Positions 55,501 through 63,966 of a stretch of 64,000 nucleotides of DNA are shown here, one piece after another; positions within the stretch are counted from its first letter, which is position 1; the number at the start of each line of letters is the position of its first letter. Origin of the DNA: JAAFHB01 sp963677935 (GTDB lineage Bacteria; Bacteroidota; Bacteroidia; Bacteroidales; Prolixibacteraceae); the NCBI GenBank assembly GCA_963677935.2, contig CAXXEH010000001.1, positions 496,001 through 560,000 of the forward strand, given 5' to 3'. The notes under the pieces are model-generated. The model was given only the letters and a program-made list of their open reading frames with translations, was not told where the DNA came from and made no database searches. Made by a program: the position numbers and the translations under genes.

Positions 55501-56355
55501 TTTTTCGCCGGAGGGCAAGTCAAAGCCGCCAGGGCTAAGGTACATGGAGGACAGGACAGTTGCCTGTACGAATTGGGACGCTTCGGAAACGATTTCTCCT
55601 ACAATATCCCGGTTAAAAAAGGCATTTACACTGTTCGGCTAATGTTTGCCGAGCCAGATTATAAACATCTTTTTGCCCGACCATTTAACGTTGAGATCAA
55701 TGGAAAAGAAATGTTGCACAATTACGACATTTGTCAGGATGTGCGAGGTTATTGCAAAGCCAAAGACCGGGTGTTTAAATACATTGTTTCTAATGCTGAA
55801 GATAAGATTGTAATTCATTTTTCAGGTGGCTTTGAGCCAAGACTAAAAAGCGATGAAGCCATAGTTCAGGCCATAGAAATTCTTCCGGCGTTTAATCCGG
55901 TTGTTCGGATAGATTGCGGCGCTAAAGCTGAATTTGTCGATTGGAACAGTTTTGTCTGGGGCAGTGATGCTAATTATCCTGGAGGTCAAGCCATAAATTC
56001 ATCGTCGGGTGTTTCCCAGGCAACGCCGACACTCTATGATCAGGCTCTTTATCAGTCGGCCAGATCGGGACGTGAACTTACCTACGCGCTGCCTCTTCCC
56101 CCTGGACTTTATGATGTTCATCTCAAGTTTGCAGAGCTGTGGCTTAAAGAAACAGGCAAACGTCCAATGGATATTGAGATCAACGGGAAGGTTATATGGA
56201 AATCATGGGATCCTGGTAGTGCAGCAGGTCAGGTTGGTATGGCTATCGATCTCAGGGCGCCAAACATTACCCCGGATAAGGACGGGGTGATAAAAATACG
56301 GCTTCGGGCAGTGGGCGAAAACGATGCAATTTTGCAGGGAATTGAAGTGCTATAA
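52546..56355 (+). CDS. GH36-like (alpha-galactosidase-type) protein with two malectin domains
   Basis: This encodes a 1269-residue exported protein with a signal peptide to about residue 27. A large N-terminal beta-supersandwich (about 50-320) precedes a (beta/alpha)8 barrel with MLWDDAGWSS (D377/D378). FHTCSGGSSYSHTF and TNYFSDFGRGP correspond to the CSGGG and SDN acid/base region of GH36. The usual KxD nucleophile motif is not evident. Residues about 670-770 form a fibronectin-like linker and a beta domain follows (about 780-950). Two malectin (CBM57-type) modules begin near residues 961 and 1117, each opening with VIRILCG or VVRIDCG. It is the longest gene in the window. Galactoside specificity is inferred from the superfamily only. 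Confidence 0.72.
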   Translation: MIRNKVLSCRSILVTLLVINIINVTNAQPSKKVNAGSQAGTGLYSTPSSGEVEVGDAFVHSAADGYTWAIGTNTIEMTYQAKDGLFRLISFKNKYIGSQQEYIPKNLAIAPFTAGAEDKASWILRGAKASQTSAGGQPVASLEMDLLHGNLNIRFHVIAYPETSVIRQWIELENSGNSTLTAEAVSFLIPVKNDLTFPFIHYWMVGGNSHADQGMLCDSTVTSGYSKTIAARSTYAFVPWAAFQRSGKPDDGVFVALEYLGKWSISVNQPQKKQMTLTVDIPDLASVPLAPGGKITLPVVTIGTFAGTLDEMEVQTYNWQYRYMWDYTNMDYYARPKWAVPWAFSAQNLQEQFAERLAYHDMNAEIMRSIGFEMLWDDAGWSSYNGMPPNNYSSVFSPTYEGPDFSQTRRFLDKMGMGWLAWFAGRPSSGVIAGKIGSWGDFEWRTDAVNFPDWNSDRDWRNKILYFLDNYPGSSFHTCSGGSSYSHTFDIQRFANTNYFSDFGRGPQTNYFFSYMEPPDKWVDIIEPWTNKGCYKTETSRQTLTMVPFWGLRVDEGDQELVREDLDTYRFLLHEGVAGRWSYMFHPKVKGDEPIYYAQRTNYDRHKACIVLKHKATGPVTVFPYGLLPDFQYEVAFDLKKDVSTRTGADIMANGISLTAQLPGELIYLGLPNRPGSGNDKQLPAPPGKVFIRQEMNLGYLGIGVYWSAGKDNNWVSSYEVRRGRRNLGKVSIGTSYFDRSPGWNIDADYAVRTIDGDGNASDWTAAEKVSGEPTTANALGSLYPERGYEGWCADATTDGIHFKPMTWVNPPKTSSADEGGTPNQPGGIEGWWEGIGGARLGRAWMQSSGEACCVRTWVAPKSGDVQITSRVMKEWYRQSAGTPLRARILHDTKQIWPNKGWALIPLNNITGITHNLTEIVKKGDSIRFVLDKCDNPENDIAAWMPFITYSDSNTAERNGDVIRILCGSSLPYTDQSGNTWIQDRFFAGGQVKAARAKVHGGQDSCLYELGRFGNDFSYNIPVKKGIYTVRLMFAEPDYKHLFARPFNVEINGKEMLHNYDICQDVRGYCKAKDRVFKYIVSNAEDKIVIHFSGGFEPRLKSDEAIVQAIEILPAFNPVVRIDCGAKAEFVDWNSFVWGSDANYPGGQAINSSSGVSQATPTLYDQALYQSARSGRELTYALPLPPGLYDVHLKFAELWLKETGKRPMDIEINGKVIWKSWDPGSAAGQVGMAIDLRAPNITPDKDGVIKIRLRAVGENDAILQGIEVL

Positions 56356-56381
56356 ATATATTAAATCAATGATTGACAGCA

Positions 56382-59300
56382 ATGAAGAAGTATTTATTGG
56401 TTATCTTTTTAAGCTTGTTGTGCAACTTGTCTTTTTCAAAGGACATAAAACTGAAAAATCCGGGTGGCATTTGTACGCAAACCATCTCCTTAAACGGAAA
56501 CGACTGGAGAATTGCAACTGACAGCATTAATGTGGGTCGTCAGAATGCATGGTTTAAAACGCCACCTGTTTCAGCATCCAAACAAACTCCGGTACCCTGG
56601 GTTATTCAGGATATTTTTCATAATTATCATGGAATAGTTTGGTATTGGCGTGAGTTTGATACACCCGACAATCTTCATCACAATGGACGGTATCTTCTGA
56701 AATTTCATGCAGTCGATTATTTGGCCGAGGTATGGATAAATGGCAAATCTGTTGGTGGTCACGAAGGAAGTGAAACGTCATTTGAAATAGATGTTACTGA
56801 TGTGTTGCATAAAGGAGAAAAGAACCTTTTGGTAGTTCGAGTGCTCAATCCAACATATGAGCCCATTGATGGTATTGCACTTAAAGCCACGCCTTCCAGC
56901 TTAAAACATTATCCTTATAAAAGCAATTCAGTGTATAATTCCGGGGGGATAACCGGTGATGTGGAGCTGTTGCTTGTTCCGGTCGTCCGAATTACTGATG
57001 TGTTGGTGGTTCCTTACTGGAAGTCAGGTAAAGTAAAAGTACAAACAACAATTTTAAATTTCCGGACCAAAGAATCGTCATCGTCCATATCCTTTAAAGT
57101 TTCGGAAGCGCGAACCGGAACACCTTTGGTCGTGCAAAATTATACGCAAAAAATTGATCCCGGAAGTAATGTGCTGGAATTAGAAATTCAGGTTCCTGAA
57201 CATAAGTTGTGGAGTCCCGATGATCCCATACTTTATCGCATTTCGGCATCGGTTCAAATATTTGACTCCTGGGATGAAAATTCAGTTCGTTTTGGATTTC
57301 GGGATTTTCGTTTTGAAAACGGTTATTTTCGACTCAATGGGGAAAGGTTTTTTCTGAAAGGATCAAATTTCAGCACCCATTATCCGGTTGGCTATACCGT
57401 ACCATTGGTTGAAGACATGCTTCGTCGGGATGTAATTAATATGAAATCGCTGGGTTTTAACTTTGTTCGGATTCCATTTGGTTGCCCAAATCCTCGGGTA
57501 CTCGATATCTATGATGAATTAGGGATTTTGGTACAGCAGGAGCATTATGGATGCTGGCAAATGGGGCAATACGGAGGATATGATTTTCCAAAACCGGAAA
57601 ATCTGAATGAATTATTGCTGAACCGTTTTGAAAATTCAATTCAGGGCGTCATTCAGCGCGACAGGAACCATGCGTGTCTGGTTATGTGGGGCGTCCTAAA
57701 TGAAAACTTTGATGGCATAATATTTCGAAAAGCAGTTAATTTACTTCCTTCATTACGATTGCTTGATCCTTCCCGATTATTCGTTTTAAACAGTGGTCGA
57801 TTTGATGGAGTTAAAGAAATCGGGAGTATGAGTAATCCGGGATCAGTGACATGGGATGTGGGGGCAGACGAATTAAAAGATTGGCATCCTTATGTCTGGA
57901 TGCCTTACAGTTCTAAAACACTTGACGAACTTTCGGGAAGATCCAATTCCAAAAGCCAACACATTTATATTAGCGAGTCAGGCCTTTGTTTTCCAATTGA
58001 TTTGCCTACGGAACTAGGAGATTATCAGATGTGGGGTAAAGAACAATCCGATGATGCCCTTTATTTTAAACGTCAATATAATAAATTTCTTGCCGATTGG
58101 GAAAAGCTTGATCTGAAAAGTTGTTGGCCACGTCCCGAAGATTATATTAAAGATGCATATAAAACGGCTGCTTCGCTTCGTGAAACTGCTGAGACAGCAA
58201 TTAGGGCCAATCCATATGTTGTTTCATATACTCCAACCAATAGTGTTGCAGATTACAGTATGGGTGAGAGTGTTGCAACGAATTTTCGAAGACTCAAACC
58301 TGATCTGATAAGTCCTGTTTTATTGGCAAATACCTCGCTTCGCTGGTGTTTAAGCACAGAACCACAAAGTATTTACCTTGGCGATCAAATTCAACTTAGG
58401 GTTTCATTTTCCAACCTTGATGTTATAAAAGCAGGAAAATATCCGGCAACAATTCAGGTGTTTGATCCGAATTTAAATCTGGTGTTTGAAAAGAAAGTGC
58501 TGATTGATATACCGGAAATAAACGACGGGCAGGAACCTCCTTATGCTCAGAGAATTTTAACTGAAGACATCACAATCAATGGACCGACGGGTGAATACCA
58601 GTTTCTGGCAACATTAGATCAGGGAGGAACTGCAATGGGCGGTAAAACAACTTTCTATGTTACGGATAAAAAGAATCTCCCTGTAATTCCGGCAGAAATT
58701 GTTCATTGTGGCAATGATTCCTTGGTTAATAATTGGTTAAAAGAACATAACGTTAAAGTTCTCTCGTTTGATCAATCCAATCAATCAAAACGGCAGGTAA
58801 TATTAATTTCCGAAGTTCAGGACAGTACAACGATGCTGAATATTGCGCGTCAAATGGCTTGTGGCAGCACGGCAATTTTTCTTTCTTCAGCAACATTCAA
58901 AAGTGGAAACAATACTACACGTTGGCTTCCTCTGGCTAAAAAGGGAATAATTGAGATGATGGACCATGTTGCCGGTTATTACCGTGCTGACCGATGGGCA
59001 AAGAAACATCCGTTATTTGATGGGTTACCTTCGGGGGGCATGATGGATTATAAATATTTCCGGAATATTATTTCACCATTTGCTTTGTCACAGGAATATG
59101 TAGTGCCGGGCAAAGCGGTACATACCGATGAAGGAGCAAGTACTCCACTTACATACCCTTCCGAAGCAGTTTGTGGTGCAACACGAATCAGCCATACCTA
59201 TTGTTCAGGAATACACCTGGGAATTTGGAATTTTGGTCAGGGACGATTCATCGTTAATACATTGAACATAGCCGAAAACCTAGGGAAAGATCCGGCGGCT

Positions 59301-59414
59301 GACCGGCTTTTCTGTAATATGCTCAATTTTGCGTCACGCGATACGAACAAGCCAATGACAAAATTAGCTGAAAATTTTAACCAAAAACTCATAGAAATAG
59401 GATATCAGAAATAA
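56382..59414 (+). CDS. GH2-family beta-glycosidase
   Basis: This is a 1010-residue exported enzyme. The ATG at 56382 gives the signal peptide MKKYLLVIFLSLLCNLSFS; a TTG three codons earlier is less likely. The GH2 plan is complete. A sugar-binding jelly roll (YWREFDTPDNLHHNGRYLLKF, VWINGKSVGGHEGSETSFEID) is followed by an Ig-like domain and the TIM barrel opening FFLKGSNFSTHYP. The acid/base is E441 in WGVLNENFDG and the nucleophile E532 in IYISESGLC. Beyond about residue 640 are extra beta domains. An alpha/beta part (about 760-1000) resembles the glutamine-amidotransferase-like modules of large Bacteroidota GH2 proteins. It starts 26 bp after the GH36-like gene. Beta-galactosidase, glucuronidase or mannosidase activity cannot be separated by eye. 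Confidence 0.88.
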   Translation: MKKYLLVIFLSLLCNLSFSKDIKLKNPGGICTQTISLNGNDWRIATDSINVGRQNAWFKTPPVSASKQTPVPWVIQDIFHNYHGIVWYWREFDTPDNLHHNGRYLLKFHAVDYLAEVWINGKSVGGHEGSETSFEIDVTDVLHKGEKNLLVVRVLNPTYEPIDGIALKATPSSLKHYPYKSNSVYNSGGITGDVELLLVPVVRITDVLVVPYWKSGKVKVQTTILNFRTKESSSSISFKVSEARTGTPLVVQNYTQKIDPGSNVLELEIQVPEHKLWSPDDPILYRISASVQIFDSWDENSVRFGFRDFRFENGYFRLNGERFFLKGSNFSTHYPVGYTVPLVEDMLRRDVINMKSLGFNFVRIPFGCPNPRVLDIYDELGILVQQEHYGCWQMGQYGGYDFPKPENLNELLLNRFENSIQGVIQRDRNHACLVMWGVLNENFDGIIFRKAVNLLPSLRLLDPSRLFVLNSGRFDGVKEIGSMSNPGSVTWDVGADELKDWHPYVWMPYSSKTLDELSGRSNSKSQHIYISESGLCFPIDLPTELGDYQMWGKEQSDDALYFKRQYNKFLADWEKLDLKSCWPRPEDYIKDAYKTAASLRETAETAIRANPYVVSYTPTNSVADYSMGESVATNFRRLKPDLISPVLLANTSLRWCLSTEPQSIYLGDQIQLRVSFSNLDVIKAGKYPATIQVFDPNLNLVFEKKVLIDIPEINDGQEPPYAQRILTEDITINGPTGEYQFLATLDQGGTAMGGKTTFYVTDKKNLPVIPAEIVHCGNDSLVNNWLKEHNVKVLSFDQSNQSKRQVILISEVQDSTTMLNIARQMACGSTAIFLSSATFKSGNNTTRWLPLAKKGIIEMMDHVAGYYRADRWAKKHPLFDGLPSGGMMDYKYFRNIISPFALSQEYVVPGKAVHTDEGASTPLTYPSEAVCGATRISHTYCSGIHLGIWNFGQGRFIVNTLNIAENLGKDPAADRLFCNMLNFASRDTNKPMTKLAENFNQKLIEIGYQK

Positions 59415-59429
59415 TATAAATTGGAAATT

Positions 59430-61391
59430 ATGAAAAACAATAAAACTGCAGACGAATTATCCAAGCCTGAACGTATTATGAAAGAGAGAATTCCAGATAA
59501 AATTCATTCTTCTCAACGTCGTAATTTTCTGAAAACAGTTGGCTTTTTAGGTGGTTCCACGTTATTAGGTCAATTTGCCTGGGCATCAGAAAAAAAAGTC
59601 AGGAATGGGTTAGCAATTGAACCTTTTAGTGCCGGATCTGGGCATGGAGGAATCACCAGGGATGTTTTTAAACCACTCGATTTTCGGCATGTTAAGGTTG
59701 GGGGAGAAATTGGGCGTCGTCTGGATATTACAGTTAATAACAACCTGCTTAAACTGGATATTGACAAGGATTTTCTTCTGCCTTTCCAGCTGAAAAACCA
59801 GGAAGGCAAGGGGTTTAGCGACTATATCGGGATAGGCAAGCTGATTGATGCGGCTGTCCGGTTTGCCGCTTACACAAAAAGCGGGGAGGTTATGGGCATG
59901 AAGAAACATCTGGTGGATGAGCTGATCAAGACGCAGGAACCTGACGGGTACATCGGTATCATGGTGAAAGAATTCCGTATGTGGCGATTGTGGGACATTC
60001 ACGAAATGGGTTACATCGTCATGGGGCTGGCAAGTGATTACCATTACTTTCGGGAAGAAAGCTCTTTGAAGGCTGCACAAAAACTAGCGGATTACATCGT
60101 TGAACGATGGCCAACCATGCCGGAGAACTGGCAACAATTCGGAGCTGCAGGCTTGGATAGTAACATGCTGGCGCTTTATCGCGAAACTGAGAACAAGCGA
60201 TACCTGAATTTCTGTATCCAACAGCGTGCATTAACCGATTGGAAACTGGAGATGACCAAAGGACCGGATGCCCTGTTGAAAGGCCATGTATATACTGATC
60301 TTGACCAATGTTTGGCCCAATTTGAGTTGTTCCACATCCAACCTGAAGAGCGGCTTTTGCGACCGGGTCGGCAAGCGATTGACTTTATGACCAAAGGTGA
60401 TGGAATGACCATAACAGGTGAGGTAGGACATTGGGAAGAGTGGGATAATGTTCAGGAAGGGCGTGGAAAGACAGGAGAGACCTGTTCCACTGTATCCCAG
60501 ATTCGCATATTCGACGCGTTTCTGCGTCTGGAAGGTAATTCCCTTTATGGTGACATTCTCGAACGCATGATTTACAATGCCTTGTTTGCTGTCCAGTCAC
60601 CTGATGGCAGACAGCTTCATTATTTCACCCCATTGGAAGGTAACCGGGTTTATTTTAAGAAGGACACCTTCTGTTGCCCAAACAATTTTCGCCGGATTAT
60701 CTCTCATCTACCTGCTTTTATCTACTATCAATCGGCGAAAGGTGTGGCCATTAATTTATATACACCCTCGGAAACAACAATCGCCCTGAATGAGAATTTA
60801 TCCCTGAAAATTAAGCAGGAAACGGAATATCCAGGTAATGGAAAGGTTATAATCCACCTGGATCCATCTAAACCAGCGAGCTTCCCTTTGCAACTACGCA
60901 TTCCGCAATGGTGCGATAAGGCTACGGTGAGTGTCAATGGGAAACCTTGGGAAAAACCAATCGTTTCGGGAGAATTTCTCTCACTGGATAGAGTGTGGAA
61001 TGCCGGCGACCAGGTTGATCTGGATATGCCGATGTTGTTCCGGATGGTGCTCGGGCGTAAACGCCAGGCAGGTCGTGCTGCTGTGATGCGCGGTCCTGTT
61101 GTCTTTTGCATGAATCCTGCCCAAAATGATTCTCTTCATAAGAAAGATGCCGCTGACCTGACCAGCTATATGATAGATCCCAATTCACTCAAACTGATTT
61201 CTGATGATGCCACTGTGCGCCCTAAAGGTGTAGCATGTACGATAGATGCCAACGAGCGGACATTTAGTCTCGGAACCAGGGAGTTCATTTTAAAATTGAC
61301 TGAGTTTCCGGATCCGGATGGCAAGGTAGTTTATTTCCGCATACCAGACTTTAGTGTTGCTGTACAAGATGAGATATTATCAGGATCATGA
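59430..61391 (+). CDS. DUF1680 beta-L-arabinofuranosidase-like (GH127 clan), Tat signal
   Basis: This encodes a 653-residue protein with a Tat-type signal SQRRNFLKTVGFLGG, preceded by an unusually long 30-residue polar N-region. The (alpha/alpha)6 barrel has the zinc-thiolate active site of GH127/GH146. GETCSTVSQ gives E350 and C352, and TFCCPNNFRRI gives C415 and C416. In characterised beta-L-arabinofuranosidases one of the two paired cysteines is the nucleophile. PLQLRIPQWCDKATVSVNGK and the C-terminal beta-sandwich are typical of DUF1680. The start is the ATG at 59430; an upstream TTG at 59421 is possible. It should release beta-linked L-arabinofuranose, complementing GH51. It ends with an ATGA overlap with a 47-codon open frame. 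Confidence 0.88.
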   Translation: MKNNKTADELSKPERIMKERIPDKIHSSQRRNFLKTVGFLGGSTLLGQFAWASEKKVRNGLAIEPFSAGSGHGGITRDVFKPLDFRHVKVGGEIGRRLDITVNNNLLKLDIDKDFLLPFQLKNQEGKGFSDYIGIGKLIDAAVRFAAYTKSGEVMGMKKHLVDELIKTQEPDGYIGIMVKEFRMWRLWDIHEMGYIVMGLASDYHYFREESSLKAAQKLADYIVERWPTMPENWQQFGAAGLDSNMLALYRETENKRYLNFCIQQRALTDWKLEMTKGPDALLKGHVYTDLDQCLAQFELFHIQPEERLLRPGRQAIDFMTKGDGMTITGEVGHWEEWDNVQEGRGKTGETCSTVSQIRIFDAFLRLEGNSLYGDILERMIYNALFAVQSPDGRQLHYFTPLEGNRVYFKKDTFCCPNNFRRIISHLPAFIYYQSAKGVAINLYTPSETTIALNENLSLKIKQETEYPGNGKVIIHLDPSKPASFPLQLRIPQWCDKATVSVNGKPWEKPIVSGEFLSLDRVWNAGDQVDLDMPMLFRMVLGRKRQAGRAAVMRGPVVFCMNPAQNDSLHKKDAADLTSYMIDPNSLKLISDDATVRPKGVACTIDANERTFSLGTREFILKLTEFPDPDGKVVYFRIPDFSVAVQDEILSGS

Positions 61392-61531
61392 GCAATAATA
61401 ATTGTGCAGGACACCTTACTAAAAATAAACCATCCCCGGCTCTGGAAAAGAATGTATCAATTTGGGACTCATATCCTTTTGAACGACTTGCCTACAGTGA
61501 AATCGATTTTATCATTGTTATCCGCAAATAA
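61388..61531 (+). CDS. Small open frame, 47 codons, coupled to the DUF1680 gene
   Basis: The ATG overlaps the preceding stop as ATGA. The frame reads MSNNNCAGHLTKNK and on through SIWDSYPFERLAYSEIDF to a stop. It has no signal peptide or membrane helix and no family I recognise. It may be a gene remnant from the C-terminal part of a deleted gene or a chance frame. Coupling is the only support. Confidence 0.3.
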   Translation: MSNNNCAGHLTKNKPSPALEKNVSIWDSYPFERLAYSEIDFIIVIRK

Positions 61532-61546
61532 AACATTAAATTAAGC

Positions 61547-61621
61547 ATGGAACCAACACGACGAAATTTTATAAAAAAAATACCAAACAAAAATAAAAAT
61601 TCTAATGTCACAAGATTATGA
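61547..61621 (+). pseudogene. Orphan twin-arginine signal remnant
   Basis: MEPTRRNFIKK is a normal start for a Tat-exported protein, but the hydrophobic core is missing and the frame ends after 24 codons in a Lys/Asn-rich run. The stop overlaps the start of the next gene as ATGA. It is best read as what is left of a deleted Tat-type enzyme gene. Confidence 0.4.
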
Positions 61622-63777
61622 AGTTAATGAATAGAGAAACTGCAGGAAAATTTCGGTTGAAATTATTGATTTCAACTACAACGGTCATTTTTTGGTGTAT
61701 CGGATTGCAAAGTTCTAAAGCGATGTTGAATGCTCCGGCAAATGGTTCCACCCGAGTGAACTATAGTCGGCCATTCGAGACACCGACGCGACCAGCATTT
61801 ATTCCGCTGCCACCCGGTGCTGTTGAGCCGGAAGGCTGGTTGCGCGACTGGTGTTTAGCCGCACGCGATGGATATACCGGTCATATGGATGAGTATGACG
61901 ATGAGTTCAAACGGGCATGGGCTGCTGATCACAAGATGACTGGCAAAAATCTCTTATGGCACAAAGGCGCCTGGCCTTATGAAGGGGGAGGATACTGGTT
62001 TGATGGCCTTGCCCGTCTTGGGTTCGCTTTACATGATGATGGATTGATCCAACAGGCGAAAAGACGGTTGGATGCAGTAGCGGACCATATGAACCCCAAT
62101 GGCATTTTCTTTCTCTGGTGGCTCAACAAAAACAATCCGGAAGACCATAAAGCGATTGCTTCAGCACTGGATGGCTGGCCGATCTGGGCATGCGGACTGT
62201 TGGGACGTGCCATGACAGGATATTATGCAGGATCCGGTGATAAACATATTCTGAAAGCACTTGAAATGGCTTATAGCGCTGACACTGATGGGCTGCGCAG
62301 TATAAATGGAAGCATGTCGAACCCTTGGCCTGCTTTTGATACCTATACCTGGACAGGCAACAAGGATATTGCAGATGCCCTGAATGCCATGTTTGACAAG
62401 AGTCGGTCAGGTCTTAAACCTACATTGAACCGTTACCGCACCGCACCAGACCTGAAACCCGGGACGACGGTTGAAAATCAGCATGTGGTTGAATTTCTTG
62501 AAGGTACGACACCCTGGGCAGTAGCTTATTTATGGACAGGAGATGCAAGCTATCTCAAAGCAGTCCTGGGTTGGCATGACCTGCTCGAACGTGTCGCCAT
62601 GCAACCTTCCGGTGTGCCTGTCGCCGACGAGTGGTATGGCCCGACGGGGGCTTTCCGGGGAACAGAGACCTGTGATGTAGCCGGGTATGTTTGGAGTCAG
62701 TCCGCCCTGCTCTCCGTGTCGGGGGAAGGCCGCATTGCCGACCGGCTGGAGCGGGCGTTCTTTAATGCAGGGCCTGCAACTGTATCGCGCGATTTCAAGA
62801 CGCATGTCTATTTTCAGAGTCCTAACCGTTTCGCTGATAAGTCTCCAGATTTTCCGCACGGACCTATGGCAAAAGGGGGATCGTATCAGACAAAACACTC
62901 ACCACTATGCTGTACTGCCGCACTCAACCGCGTCGTACCTTATTACGTGACAAACATGTGGATGGCAACATACGACAATGGATTGGCCGCGACATGCTAT
63001 GGCCCATGTAAAGTAACAGCACTTGCGTCAGACAGCGTGTCTGTCGTGATTACCTCTAAAACTGACTATCCTTTTAATGAAACCATTGAAATGTCAGTGA
63101 ACCCGGCAAAAAGTGCCCGGTTCCCGCTTTCCTTTCACATTCCAGGATGGTGTGCGGATCCGGAACTGAAAGTGAATGGTTCGGCCATTAAGGTCCGGCA
63201 GAATAGCAAGGGATTTGTGTGTGTCAGCCGAAGGTGGAAGCCAGGCGACACTGTCCGTTTGCACTTCCCTATGACAATAAGCGTTAAAACAGGACGCGAC
63301 AACGCGCAGTATGGTCCATATGATGGAGCCCACAAGCCTACCCTTCTAACGATACCTGTAAAAGGGAGCGTTCAGGGTGCACCATTTGCTTCGGTGTCAT
63401 ATGGTCCATTATTGTTTGCCTTGCCAATTGCTGACACCAAAGATGCGAACACACCCAACCCGGCAGCCAGGTGGAACTACGCTTTGGATGTAAAAGGGGA
63501 AGTATTGGGTGCAGACATGAGCGTCGAACGTCAGACAATGCCGGACAAATGGGACTGGCCATTGTCCTCCCCGCTTAAATTACATGTCAACGCCATGGTT
63601 TTCGACTGGACTCCTATGTTTAAGAATCCCCAACTGCCACCCAACCCCATCGCGAAACAGGGGCAGCGTGAAAGTATTACGTTGATTCCTTACGGTTGTA
63701 CCAAATTCCGTATTTCGATGTTTCCGGTCACCGAACATATATTGGAACTGTCAGAGTCAGAAAAAACATTAAAATGA
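61618..63777 (+). CDS. DUF1680 beta-L-arabinofuranosidase-like (GH127 clan), second copy
   Basis: This is a 719-residue exported protein with a hydrophobic segment at about residues 14-35. It belongs to DUF1680 but is only distantly similar to the gene just upstream. Landmarks are PLPPGAVEPEGWLRDWCLAA, YEGGGYWFDGLARLGFALHD and RGTETCDVAG with E350 and C352. SPLCCTAALNRVVPYYVTNMW follows with C431 and C432, the same Glu-Cys plus Cys-Cys zinc site. The C-terminal beta-sandwich contains SFHIPGWCADPELKVNGSAIK. A long insert between residues 560 and 690 is not seen in the first copy. It probably removes a different beta-L-arabinosyl (or related) linkage. It is the last intact gene in the window. 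Confidence 0.85.
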   Translation: MKLMNRETAGKFRLKLLISTTTVIFWCIGLQSSKAMLNAPANGSTRVNYSRPFETPTRPAFIPLPPGAVEPEGWLRDWCLAARDGYTGHMDEYDDEFKRAWAADHKMTGKNLLWHKGAWPYEGGGYWFDGLARLGFALHDDGLIQQAKRRLDAVADHMNPNGIFFLWWLNKNNPEDHKAIASALDGWPIWACGLLGRAMTGYYAGSGDKHILKALEMAYSADTDGLRSINGSMSNPWPAFDTYTWTGNKDIADALNAMFDKSRSGLKPTLNRYRTAPDLKPGTTVENQHVVEFLEGTTPWAVAYLWTGDASYLKAVLGWHDLLERVAMQPSGVPVADEWYGPTGAFRGTETCDVAGYVWSQSALLSVSGEGRIADRLERAFFNAGPATVSRDFKTHVYFQSPNRFADKSPDFPHGPMAKGGSYQTKHSPLCCTAALNRVVPYYVTNMWMATYDNGLAATCYGPCKVTALASDSVSVVITSKTDYPFNETIEMSVNPAKSARFPLSFHIPGWCADPELKVNGSAIKVRQNSKGFVCVSRRWKPGDTVRLHFPMTISVKTGRDNAQYGPYDGAHKPTLLTIPVKGSVQGAPFASVSYGPLLFALPIADTKDANTPNPAARWNYALDVKGEVLGADMSVERQTMPDKWDWPLSSPLKLHVNAMVFDWTPMFKNPQLPPNPIAKQGQRESITLIPYGCTKFRISMFPVTEHILELSESEKTLK

Positions 63778-63808
63778 TTTAAAACAGCCAGATATAATTA
63801 ACAAGAAA

Positions 63809-63966
63809 ATGAGACGTCGCAATTTTTTATAAAACAACCTGTTTATCAGAACCGGATTAATCAAAAGGGTTTACGCCCGCAAGACAAACCAGTTTCCCTC
63901 TCAGAGCTTACCATGGAGGAGCAGGATTTGATAGCGGGATATTACCCTGAATTATTTCTGTATTAA
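63809..63966 (+). pseudogene. Second orphan Tat-start and short frameshifted remnant
   Basis: MRRRNFL is a Tat-like start followed at once by a stop (63809-63832). In the next frame an open stretch continues through KGLRPQDKPVSLSELT and EEQDLIAGYYPELFLY to a stop at 63966. A frameshifted and internally deleted gene would explain both parts. I cannot name the parent family. The final bases to 64000 show nothing else. Confidence 0.3.
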
